DNA of 12,180 bases from Heteroscillospira sp050252415 (lineage in GTDB: Bacteria; Bacillota; Clostridia; Oscillospirales; Oscillospiraceae), in assembly GCA_050252415.1 (NCBI GenBank), contig JBFWKZ010000076.1, forward strand, positions 1-12,180, given 5' to 3'. This document shows, one piece after another, positions 1 to 6,347 of this stretch. The notes below the pieces were generated by a model. It had not been told where the DNA came from and searched no databases. It saw only the letters and a program-made list of their open reading frames with translations. The translations under genes were made by a program, and so were the position numbers. Position 1 is the first letter of the stretch. Every line of letters begins with the position of its first letter.

Positions 1-1902
1 CTGATAGTATTTGCCTTTCTCGGCAATCAGGTGTTCGTGGCTGCCGCGTTCAATGATGCGTCCGTGCTCCAGCACCATGATGACATCGGAATTCTGCACG
101 GTGGAAAGCCGGTGGGCGATGACGAATACCGTCCTGCCCTGCATCAGCGCATCCATGCCCTTCTGAACAATGGCCTCTGTTCTGGTGTCGATCGACGAGG
201 TGGCTTCATCCAGAATCATGACGGGCGGGTCCGCTACGGCGGCTCGCGCGATGGAGATGAGCTGCCGCTGCCCCTGTGAAAGGCCGCTTCCGTCGCCCTC
301 GAGCATGGTCTGATACCCCAGCGGGAGCATCTGGATAAAACCGTCCGCGTTCGCGAGCTTCGCGGCGGCGATGCATTCCTCATCGGTCGCATCCAGCTTT
401 CCATAGCGGATATTGTCCATGACCGTTCCGGTGAACAGGTTTACGTCCTGCAAAACGATGCCGAGGGAGCGGCGGAGATCAGCCTTCCTGATTTTATTGA
501 TATTGATGCCGTCGTACCGGATCTTCCCGTCCGCAAGATCGTAAAAGCGATTGATAAGATTGGTAATCGTTGTTTTTCCCGCGCCGGTGGCGCCGACAAA
601 AGCCACCTTTTGCCCCGGCTCCGCATAGAGCGTGATGTTGTGCAGCACAATTTTGTCTTCCTCATACCCGAAATCCACGTCGTAGAAACGGATTTCTCCC
701 CGCAGCGGCGTATAGGTCACGGCGCCGTCGCTGTGCGGATGGCGCCACGCCCAGGCATTCGTCCGTTCGGTGCATTCTTTGATTTCGCCGTCTTCCGTTT
801 TTGTATTCACTAGGGTGACGTATCCGCTGTCCTGCTCGGCTTTTTCATCCATCAGGTCAAAGATCCTGGACGCGCCGGCGAGTGCCATAACCACCATATT
901 GAACTGCATGGAAATTTGCCCGATGGGGTTTATAAAGCTGCGGGACAGCGTCAAAAACGACGCGATCGTCCCGATTGTCAGGACATCAATTCCGGTGAGG
1001 CTCAGATTGGGGAGCTCTGCGATACCCGCCGCGCCGCCGATAATGGCAAGAAGCACATAGAGCATATAGCCCATATTGCCGACGACCGGCATGGTGATAT
1101 TTCCGTATTTGTTTGCTTCCGTCGCGCTGTGGCAGAGTTCTTCGTTCTTTTTATCAAATTCTTTCTCGGCGCTTTCCTCATGGCAAAAGACTTTGATGAC
1201 CTTCTGGCCGTTTATCATCTCCTCGATATAGCCGTTGACGTCGCCGAGCGAGGTTTGCTGATCCATAAAAAATTTTCCGCTGCGCCCTACCAGCAGCCTA
1301 ATGACTTTCAGCAGAAGAAAAGCAAACGCGACGACGAAAACCGTCAGGCCGACGCTGAGGTAAAGCATGGAGAAAAACGCCGCGAGGACGGTCATCAGAG
1401 AGGAAAACATCTGCGGCATACTTTGTGAGATGGCCTGGCGAAGCGTATCGGCATCGTTGGTGTAGCGGCTCATGATGTCGCCGTGCGTATGCGTATCGAA
1501 ATAGCGGATCGGCAGAGCCTGCATATGCTCGAACATGGAGTCCCGAATTTTTTTCAGCGTACCCTGCGCGATGACCACCATGCTGCGGTTATAGAGCAGG
1601 GTGGACAGCACGCCGACCATATAGATGATTCCCATCAGCAAAATGACATGGAATAGTTCCCCAAAAGCGGGGTGCTCCTGCCCGAGCAGCGGGGTGATGT
1701 AATTGTCGATCAGCGTTTTCAGAAACAGCGAGGAAGCCGCCATGGCCGCTGCGCTCAGCAGGATGCAGACGACGACGAAAACCAGTTGTATCCGATATTC
1801 GGCCATATAAGAGAGCAGCCTTTTGATCGTTCCCGGTTTGAAACGCCCTTTCGCAGCCTTTCCGGTCATTTTCGGGCTGCCTTTTCCCATTGCCTTATTC
1901 AT
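1..1902 (-). CDS. ABC exporter half-transporter, canonical ATPase subunit (3' end cut by window edge)
   Basis: This is a membrane exporter subunit with an N-terminal transmembrane domain fused to an ATPase domain; 634 residues are visible, and the ORF is open to the left edge. It probably lacks only a short C-terminal tail. In the ATPase domain I see Walker A GATGAGKT (437-444), Q-loop Q485, signature LSQGQ (541-545), Walker B with D565 and the catalytic E566 (ILDEATSSID), and switch histidine H597. About 40 extra residues, including the motif WAWRHPH, lie between the membrane and ATPase domains, as in related clostridial exporters. The ATG at 1902 overlaps the stop of the upstream partner by 8 bp and has GAGGAG 8 nt before it, indicating translational coupling; an in-frame ATG at 1911 sits too close to that site. 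The signature LSQGQ deviates from LSGGQ and would face the partner's degenerate site. The substrate cannot be read from sequence; drug or peptide export is a family-level guess. Confidence 0.95.
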   Translation of the reverse strand, partial: MNKAMGKGSPKMTGKAAKGRFKPGTIKRLLSYMAEYRIQLVFVVVCILLSAAAMAASSLFLKTLIDNYITPLLGQEHPAFGELFHVILLMGIIYMVGVLSTLLYNRSMVVIAQGTLKKIRDSMFEHMQALPIRYFDTHTHGDIMSRYTNDADTLRQAISQSMPQMFSSLMTVLAAFFSMLYLSVGLTVFVVAFAFLLLKVIRLLVGRSGKFFMDQQTSLGDVNGYIEEMINGQKVIKVFCHEESAEKEFDKKNEELCHSATEANKYGNITMPVVGNMGYMLYVLLAIIGGAAGIAELPNLSLTGIDVLTIGTIASFLTLSRSFINPIGQISMQFNMVVMALAGASRIFDLMDEKAEQDSGYVTLVNTKTEDGEIKECTERTNAWAWRHPHSDGAVTYTPLRGEIRFYDVDFGYEEDKIVLHNITLYAEPGQKVAFVGATGAGKTTITNLINRFYDLADGKIRYDGININKIRKADLRRSLGIVLQDVNLFTGTVMDNIRYGKLDATDEECIAAAKLANADGFIQMLPLGYQTMLEGDGSGLSQGQRQLISIARAAVADPPVMILDEATSSIDTRTEAIVQKGMDALMQGRTVFVIAHRLSTVQNSDVIMVLEHGRIIERGSHEHLIAEKGKYYQ

Positions 1903-3646
1903 GGCGCTCATCTCCTCTGTTCTGAGATTCATAGACCTCTCTGTAGATCGCGCAGGTCTTGAGCAGCTCTTCGTGCCTGCCGACTGCGGTGATCGTGCCG
2001 TTGTCCAGAACGATAATCTTATCGGCATCCTGGACTGACGCGACACGCTGCGCGATGATGATTTTCGTCGTATCCGGGATTTCCTCGCGAAAAGCCTGAC
2101 GGATGAGACTGTCGGTTTGCGTATCGACCGCACTGGTTGAATCGTCGAGAATCAAAATTTTCGGCTTTTTCAGCAGCGCGCGCGCAATACAGAGCCGCTG
2201 CCGCTGACCGCCGGACACATTAGTGCCGCCCTGCTCGATATAGGTGTCGTACTGCTTCGGGAACTCCCGTATAAAGCCGTCCGCCTGCGCGAGCTCACAG
2301 GCGTGGATGAGCGCTTCATCCGTGGCGTTCTCGTTGCCCCAGCGAAGATTTTCTTTGATCGTGCCGGAGAAGAGAACGTTTTTCTGCAGCACCATAGCAA
2401 CCTGGTTGCGGAGCGTTTCCAGGTCGTAGCCCCGAACGTCGGTGCCGCCGACGGTTACTTTCCCGTCCGCGACGTCATAAAGGCGTGGAATCAGTTGGAC
2501 CAGGCTGGATTTTGAAGAACCCGTGCCCCCGATGAGCCCGACGGTTTCTCCCGATTTAATGAAAAGATTGATGTCGCTCAGGACCGGCTTATCGGCCTTT
2601 TTTGCATACGTGAAAGTAACATGCTCAAAGGTGATGGCGCCGTCTTTTACCAGGCAAACCGGATTCGCCACGTTTTTCATGTCGCTTTCCTCATCCAGAA
2701 TTTCCACAATGCGTCCCGCTGATGCCCGGGAGATAATAATCATGACCAAGATCATGGAGAACATCATCAGGCTCATCAAAATTTGCATGGCGTAAGTAAT
2801 AAGACTCGTCAGCTCGCCTGTTGAGAGCCCGAGAGCGGCATTGTCGCCGCTGGAGATAATGGCTTTTGCGCCGAACCAGGACAACAGCAGCATGCTGACA
2901 TAAAGGCAGAACTGCATAAGCGGCATGTTGAAGGCCAGCCGTTTTTCCGCTTTGGAAAAATCCGTAAAGATCGACTGAGATACCCCCTTGAATTTTTTCT
3001 CCTCATAATCCTCGCGGGTATAGGATTTGACCACCCGTATGGCGTGCAGGTTTTCCTGAACGATGTTGTTCAGCCTGTCATAGGTATTGAATACCCGCAC
3101 AAAAATCGGATGTACGTGTGACATGATCAGCACCAGTCCCAAGCCGAGAACCGGAATCACCGCGAGAAAAATCAGGGACAGCTGCGCGTCGATGCGAAAG
3201 GAAAATACCAGGGCGAATATGATCACCATCGGGGCCCGGACACCGAGGCGCACCAGCATCTGAAAGGCATTCTGTATGTTGGTGACGTCGGTGGTCAGTC
3301 TGGTGATAATACTTGCCGTTGAGAATTTATCGATATTCGAAAATGAAAACTTCTGCACGTTGTAGAACATGTCATGGCGCAGGTTCTTGGCAAATCCGCA
3401 TGAAGCGATCGCCGCGCTGCGGCCCGCAAGGACGCCGGTCAGCAGCGAAAGCGCCGCGAAAACAGCCAGAACAAGCCCCATCATCAAAACGTAGCGCATA
3501 TTTCCCGCTTCGATTCCATTGTCAATCAGGAATGCCATTAAAGTGGGGATGACGATTTCAAGAACAGATTCGGCGGCTACGTATACCGGGGCGAGAATCG
3601 TATCTTTTTTATAGTCCCGTATGCTGGATAATAATTTTTTAATCAT
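1895..3646 (-). CDS. ABC exporter half-transporter, degenerate ATPase subunit
   Basis: This 583-residue transmembrane-ATPase fusion is the first half of a heterodimeric exporter. Residues 1-310 hold about six hydrophobic membrane segments. The ATPase domain has Walker A GGTGSSKS (373-380, Ser where the last Gly before Lys is usual), Q421, a normal signature VSGGQ (477-481), Walker B ILILDD (497-502) with Asp502 replacing the catalytic Glu, and Gln533 replacing the switch His (IIAQR). These changes are the known mark of the non-hydrolysing site in heterodimeric exporters such as TM287/288, so I infer that its nucleotide site binds ATP but hydrolyses it poorly, while the partner's site drives transport. 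The start at ATG 3646 has GAGGGA before it and lies 9 nt after the MarR stop. The 3' end overlaps the next exporter gene by 8 bp. It is cotranscribed with both neighbours. Confidence 0.96.
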   Translation of the reverse strand: MIKKLLSSIRDYKKDTILAPVYVAAESVLEIVIPTLMAFLIDNGIEAGNMRYVLMMGLVLAVFAALSLLTGVLAGRSAAIASCGFAKNLRHDMFYNVQKFSFSNIDKFSTASIITRLTTDVTNIQNAFQMLVRLGVRAPMVIIFALVFSFRIDAQLSLIFLAVIPVLGLGLVLIMSHVHPIFVRVFNTYDRLNNIVQENLHAIRVVKSYTREDYEEKKFKGVSQSIFTDFSKAEKRLAFNMPLMQFCLYVSMLLLSWFGAKAIISSGDNAALGLSTGELTSLITYAMQILMSLMMFSMILVMIIISRASAGRIVEILDEESDMKNVANPVCLVKDGAITFEHVTFTYAKKADKPVLSDINLFIKSGETVGLIGGTGSSKSSLVQLIPRLYDVADGKVTVGGTDVRGYDLETLRNQVAMVLQKNVLFSGTIKENLRWGNENATDEALIHACELAQADGFIREFPKQYDTYIEQGGTNVSGGQRQRLCIARALLKKPKILILDDSTSAVDTQTDSLIRQAFREEIPDTTKIIIAQRVASVQDADKIIVLDNGTITAVGRHEELLKTCAIYREVYESQNRGDERHE

Positions 3647-3655
3647 AGAATTCCC

Positions 3656-4105
3656 TCAGTCAATCTCCTGTGAGCCGGAGATGTTTTCTTTCATTCTCCT
3701 AATATATGAAATCAGCGCTTCAATTTCTCCCTCCGTAAATCCTCTCAAGAGGGTTTCGTCCATTTCTTTCGAATCCTTCTTCATGACTTTATTGATATCC
3801 CAGGCCTTTTCTGTCAGCACAATCTTTTTCAGTCTTGCGTCCTGCGCAACCGCAAGCCTTTGAATCAGCCCCTTTCGTTCCATCAGGCTCAGTACCTTCG
3901 AGGCGGTGGACCGGGTAATCGTAAAGTGATCTTCAATGTCTTTCTGGAAAATGTCGTGTCCTTTGTTATCGGCAAGATAACCGATAATCCACCCGTTATT
4001 GCCTGTGACGCTGTCAACTTCTTTTTTGTGTGAAGAAAACTCAAAATAGCGCCGGATCAAATTGTTCAGTGAGCGAAGCTCCACACCGATAGTATCCTTT
4101 TCCAT
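3656..4105 (-). CDS. MarR-family transcriptional repressor
   Basis: This 149-residue winged helix-turn-helix protein has normal MarR length. The core includes the recognition helix region TRSTASKVLSLMERKGLI (64-81) and the beta wing with the family's D-x-R element (D89, R91) running to KIVLT; the flanking N- and C-terminal helices form the usual dimer interface. It is the first gene of the operon, 9 nt ahead of the exporter pair. MarR proteins in this position generally repress the exporter until a ligand, often the exported compound, releases them. A perfect 14-bp palindrome between its promoter and start codon is the likely autoregulatory operator. The ATG at 4105 is preceded by AAGGGA with 7 nt spacing. 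The ligand is unknown. Confidence 0.93.
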   Translation of the reverse strand: MEKDTIGVELRSLNNLIRRYFEFSSHKKEVDSVTGNNGWIIGYLADNKGHDIFQKDIEDHFTITRSTASKVLSLMERKGLIQRLAVAQDARLKKIVLTEKAWDINKVMKKDSKEMDETLLRGFTEGEIEALISYIRRMKENISGSQEID

Positions 4106-4149
4106 GCACCAATCCCTTTCCGTCGATCAATATAGTTTTATGGCAAACA

Positions 4150-4163
4150 GTTTGATATCAAAC
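4150..4163. promoter_or_regulatory. Putative MarR operator
   Basis: GTTTGATATCAAAC is a perfect 14-bp palindrome directly abutting the -10 box and covering the predicted transcription start. Dimeric MarR proteins bind palindromes of about this size, and a repressor here would block RNA polymerase. Its assignment to the adjacent MarR is inferred from position. Confidence 0.75.
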
Positions 4164-4192
4164 ATTATAACGGCGGCTTCAGCATTCGTCAA
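4164..4192 (-). promoter_or_regulatory. Sigma-70-type promoter of the marR-ABC operon
   Basis: On the minus strand a -35 box TTGACG (4187-4192) and a perfect -10 box TATAAT (4164-4169) are separated by exactly 17 bp. This is close to consensus and is the strongest promoter in the region. The start of transcription should fall near 4157, inside the adjacent palindrome, giving a leader of about 50 nt before marR. Confidence 0.85.
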
Positions 4193-4428
4193 TATTGGAA
4201 ACCGACAGATTTTAGCCGTAAAAAGGCCGCATCTTTGAACAAATCGGCAAACACTTTTTCCCGGATCGGATAAAGGGATGTCCACAGCGGGCTGCGATTT
4301 ATCATTTACTGTATCCGGATAAATCCGAACCATCGTCTGTCCTAGCGTAATCATGCATTCGGACTTTTGCTGTTTGGACGACGTCGTATGAAAATACTCC
4401 TGTTTTGGGCAACTCTACGCTGCGTTTG
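4193..4428. other. Divergent intergenic region, no gene seen
   Basis: This stretch separates the leftward marR operon from the rightward regulator gene. A minus-strand reading frame of 75 codons (4127-4354) runs through the marR promoter and operator and has no recognisable product, so I do not call it. I see no RNA gene or strong palindrome here. Confidence 0.5.
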
Positions 4429-4457
4429 TTGTAATACCATTGATTATTTGTTAGAAT
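4429..4457 (+). promoter_or_regulatory. Candidate promoter of the membrane-tethered regulator
   Basis: TTGTAA (4429-4434) and TAGAAT (4452-4457) are 17 bp apart, each a partial match to the sigma-70 boxes. The predicted start near 4464 leaves a short leader with GAGGGA at 4479-4484 before the ATG at 4490. Confidence 0.5.
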
Positions 4458-4489
4458 GTGAATAAAAAAGTGAGCATTGAGGGATCGGC

Positions 4490-5248
4490 ATGGACGTTCA
4501 AAAAACAGGTATACTTATATCTGAAGTTAGAAAAGAGAAGGGACTTACGCAAAAGCAGCTGGCGGAGCAATTGCATGTTTCAGACCGTACGATCAGCAAG
4601 TGGGAGCGCGGAGCCGGCTTCCCGGACATTTCATTGCTCGAACCTTTGGCGAATGCGCTCGATGTTTCGGTGACCGGCCTATTGCAGGGTGAGCGTATTC
4701 CCGCGGCAGAAGCAGATTTTACTGTTCGCAACGCTATTGCTATTGTGTATAAACAAATGAAAGCACGGACGCGAAAAAGAGTTGGGACAATTGCCGCGTC
4801 AATCATTCTGACTGTGTTTTTTGCGGGTTTTATATTTGCCTCGCTTGATTATTCCGGCGCATTTCTGAAAGATGTTGAAATGGAAATCCCCGTTGGGGTT
4901 TATATCGACGGGACAAAAGTCGATGAGAGCAGCGTGGCCGTCAGCGGTAAGCGAAATACAGTAACGCTTGACAGATTTACCGGTAAATTTGCTGTTGCAT
5001 ATGTCGGGAGAACCTGTCGGGATGGTGTGACGGCATGCATTGATTGGGATGATCCGGCCCCAGGATATGAGAGCATTTCATATCATGCTTTCGGCGGCGC
5101 TTGGGAAAGCGGCGTACAGAGGAATCTCTATATATCGGAAGATATGACTCAATTTGCACTGATTCTGGATGATGGGGTCATTATTGCAACAGATGAATAC
5201 TACGTGCCGCTTCTGATGTTGGACCAATATTATCCGCTGGCATCCTAA
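4490..5248 (+). CDS. XRE-family regulator with a single membrane anchor and extracellular domain
   Basis: This 252-residue protein has an N-terminal Cro/C1-type helix-turn-helix (about residues 5-65; the motifs LTQKQLAEQLHVSDRTISKWE and FPDISLLEPLANALDVS are typical of the family). A linker rich in Arg and Lys (90-98) comes just before one hydrophobic helix (about 99-119). The remaining 130 residues have beta-rich character and no motif I recognise; by the positive-inside rule they should lie outside the cell. The layout suggests a one-component sensor that holds its DNA-binding domain at the membrane, but the signal and targets are unknown. The start ATG at 4490 has GAGGGA 5 nt upstream; an earlier out-of-frame ATG at 4458 gives only a shadow. 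It is transcribed divergently from marR and convergently with the proline-rich gene. Confidence 0.88.
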   Translation: MDVQKTGILISEVRKEKGLTQKQLAEQLHVSDRTISKWERGAGFPDISLLEPLANALDVSVTGLLQGERIPAAEADFTVRNAIAIVYKQMKARTRKRVGTIAASIILTVFFAGFIFASLDYSGAFLKDVEMEIPVGVYIDGTKVDESSVAVSGKRNTVTLDRFTGKFAVAYVGRTCRDGVTACIDWDDPAPGYESISYHAFGGAWESGVQRNLYISEDMTQFALILDDGVIIATDEYYVPLLMLDQYYPLAS

Positions 5249-5249
5249 G

Positions 5250-5270
5250 CGCCGTTTGTGCGGCGAATTT
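5250..5270 (+). terminator. Weak terminator-like hairpin after the regulator gene
   Basis: CGCCG (5250-5254) and CGGCG (5261-5265) form a 5-bp stem with a 6-nt loop, starting 2 nt after the stop codon and followed by AATTT. The stem is short and the U tract poor, so it may be inefficient. Confidence 0.4.
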
Positions 5271-5392
5271 CCAGCTTGAAGCAAACCTTGTGTACGGCGT
5301 GATAATCGGTCCGGCCGCCGATCTCCATTATAGCGCTTAGCAATAGCGAAGAATCGAGAAAGATCCGGATTTTGCGAGGTTGGCTGGACATG

Positions 5393-5421
5393 AAAAAACG
5401 GCCCCGCCGAAACGGAGCCGT
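5393..5421 (-). terminator. Rho-independent terminator of the proline-rich gene
   Basis: On the minus strand a GC-rich 9-bp stem (ACGGCTCCG against CGGGGCCGT, one G-T pair) with a 6-nt loop is followed by a run of six T. It lies 9 nt after the stop codon of the proline-rich gene, which supports that small gene as a real transcription unit. Confidence 0.85.
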
Positions 5422-5429
5422 GTAAATTA

Positions 5430-5612
5430 TTATCTTCCAGGTGGGCGCGGTGGCCTATGTGGCGGGCCGGGTGGATGCGGTGGCGGACCGGGTGGATGCG
5501 GTGGCGGACCGGGTGGATGCGGTGGCGGACCGGGTGGATGCGGTGGCCTGGGCGGCTTGGGCCTCGGGCAAAACCACGGAAACATCCAGCAGAAAAAGTT
5601 ATTTCTCGGCAT
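5430..5612 (-). CDS. Proline-rich 60-residue protein with heptad repeats, function unknown
   Basis: I do not recognise this protein. It starts MPRNNFFCWMFPWFCPRP, a short aromatic stretch with two cysteines (C8, C15), and then becomes almost pure proline with His, Gly and Arg: HPPGPPP is repeated three times exactly, followed by HPPGPPH, and the tail is RPPRPPGR. The Gly spacing is not collagen-like. The ATG at 5612 has an ideal AAAGGAGG (5620-5627) at 7-nt spacing, so it is preferred over an in-frame ATG 18 nt upstream, which would place that site inside the coding region. A strong terminator follows the stop. The proline runs would be expected to need elongation factor P for translation. 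It is divergent from the small membrane protein gene 174 bp away. A surface or spore-coat role is possible but not shown by the sequence. Confidence 0.75.
   Translation of the reverse strand: MPRNNFFCWMFPWFCPRPKPPRPPHPPGPPPHPPGPPPHPPGPPPHPPGPPHRPPRPPGR
5457..5540 (-). repeat. Four 21-bp tandem repeats inside the proline-rich gene
   Basis: Units at 5478-5498, 5499-5519 and 5520-5540 are identical base for base; the unit at 5457-5477 differs at three positions. Each encodes HPPGPPP in the same frame, the last one HPPGPPH. Identity at the DNA level, including synonymous positions, points to recent expansion by slippage. Confidence 0.95.
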
Positions 5613-5786
5613 AGCAGCACCTCCTTTCAAACCATCTTATGCGGTGAAAAGACAATTGACATAGGGGCCGGCCTTTGCATCCCTCGCTGAAAAAGAAATG
5701 CCGACGACGTGGAAAAAGCAAAAAAATCATAAAAACCGCTGAAATTTCACATACTATGCCCATAACAAATCCAAGGAGGATACAAT

Positions 5787-6047
5787 ATGGGAATCATAGG
5801 ATGGATCATCATAGGCGCTCTAGCCGGCTGGATCGCCAGTATGATCATGGGTAAAAACGATGAAATGGGCGCCGGCGCCAATATCCTGTACGGTATTATC
5901 GGAGGTTTTCTGGGCGGATTCCTGATGAACCTCATCGGGGGAGTCGGGATTACGGGTTTCAATATTTGGAGCCTTTTCGTAGCGGTTATCGGCGCGGTAG
6001 TTCTTCTGGTCATTGTCAATGCCGTCAAAAAAAGAAAAAAGGCTTAG
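5787..6047 (+). CDS. GlsB/YeaQ/YmgE-family small membrane protein
   Basis: This 86-residue, very hydrophobic protein has the features of the transglycosylase-associated family: an N-terminal helix opening MGIIGWIIIGALAGWIAS, the polar turn GKNDEMGAGANILYGIIGGFLGG, and a last membrane helix before the basic tail KKRKK. About three membrane segments are expected. Members occur widely in bacteria and are linked to stress response; no enzymatic activity is established. The start ATG has AAGGAGGA at 5773-5780 with 6-nt spacing. Its stop codon TAG overlaps the left end of a foldback element. Two hairpin terminators lie downstream. I see no convincing promoter in the 174 bp upstream. Confidence 0.92.
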   Translation: MGIIGWIIIGALAGWIASMIMGKNDEMGAGANILYGIIGGFLGGFLMNLIGGVGITGFNIWSLFVAVIGAVVLLVIVNAVKKRKKA

Positions 6048-6208
6048 GGCTTGTTTGAAAAATTCTCGCATATGTCCTTTGGCCGAATTTTGCGCCGTAC
6101 TGCGTTAAATTTTCTTGCCATAAAGAAATTATGCCTGTGAAAATCTGCCTTGTCCAACACAAAATTCGTCTCGAATTCCAAACACGCTGATTTTCCAAAC
6201 AAGCCCTA
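6045..6208. mobile_element. MITE-like foldback element flanked by TA
   Basis: The ends TAGGGCTTGTTTG (6045-6057) and its inverted copy (ending at 6208, one extra G in the inner part) bracket 164 bp without an open reading frame. The similarity continues inward: CGAATTTTG recurs in inverted orientation at matching distances, and the exact centre is a hairpin CATAA-agaaa-TTATG (6119-6133). The whole element can therefore fold back on itself. TA on both sides fits a TA target duplication as made by IS630/Tc1-mariner transposases. No transposase is nearby, so it would be mobilised in trans if at all. Confidence 0.75.
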
Positions 6209-6226
6209 GCTAAGAAGCCAAATCAA

Positions 6227-6254
6227 ACCGTCACAACACTGTGGCGGTATTTTT
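6227..6254 (+). terminator. Terminator downstream of the GlsB-like gene
   Basis: ACCGTCACA (6227-6235) pairs with TGTGGCGGT (6240-6248) across a 4-nt loop, with one G-T pair, and is followed by ATTTTTATA. It would have lain close behind the stop codon before the foldback element inserted. Confidence 0.75.
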
Positions 6255-6297
6255 ATAGCCAGACAAGCGAGAATTTATTGCTGAACAAAATTATAGA

Positions 6298-6333
6298 GAC
6301 AGGGCCGCCGTTGCAGAAGACGGCGGCCCTGTC
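6298..6333. terminator. Bidirectional terminator between convergent genes
   Basis: A perfect 14-bp GC-rich stem (6298-6311 with 6320-6333) has an 8-nt loop. On the minus strand it lies 14 nt after the alcohol dehydrogenase stop and is followed by a T-containing stretch; on the plus strand it is followed by GTTTT. It probably ends the dehydrogenase transcript and backs up the terminator at 6227. Confidence 0.8.
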
Positions 6334-6347
6334 GTTTTAGCTTTTGC

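Noticed and set aside
4127..4354. Minus-strand 75-codon reading frame upstream of marR
   Set aside because: It covers the marR promoter and operator and has no recognisable product or ribosome binding site.
5078..5620. Long minus-strand frame across the proline-rich gene and regulator end
   Set aside because: Its repeats arise only from reading the 21-bp units in a second frame, and it runs antisense into the regulator gene without supporting signals.
5628..5786. Sporulation-sigma-like boxes (CATAAGAT and CATACTAT) in the divergent gap between the proline-rich and GlsB-like genes
   Set aside because: The -10-like elements have no matching -35 boxes at suitable spacing, and one lies too close to the ribosome binding site.
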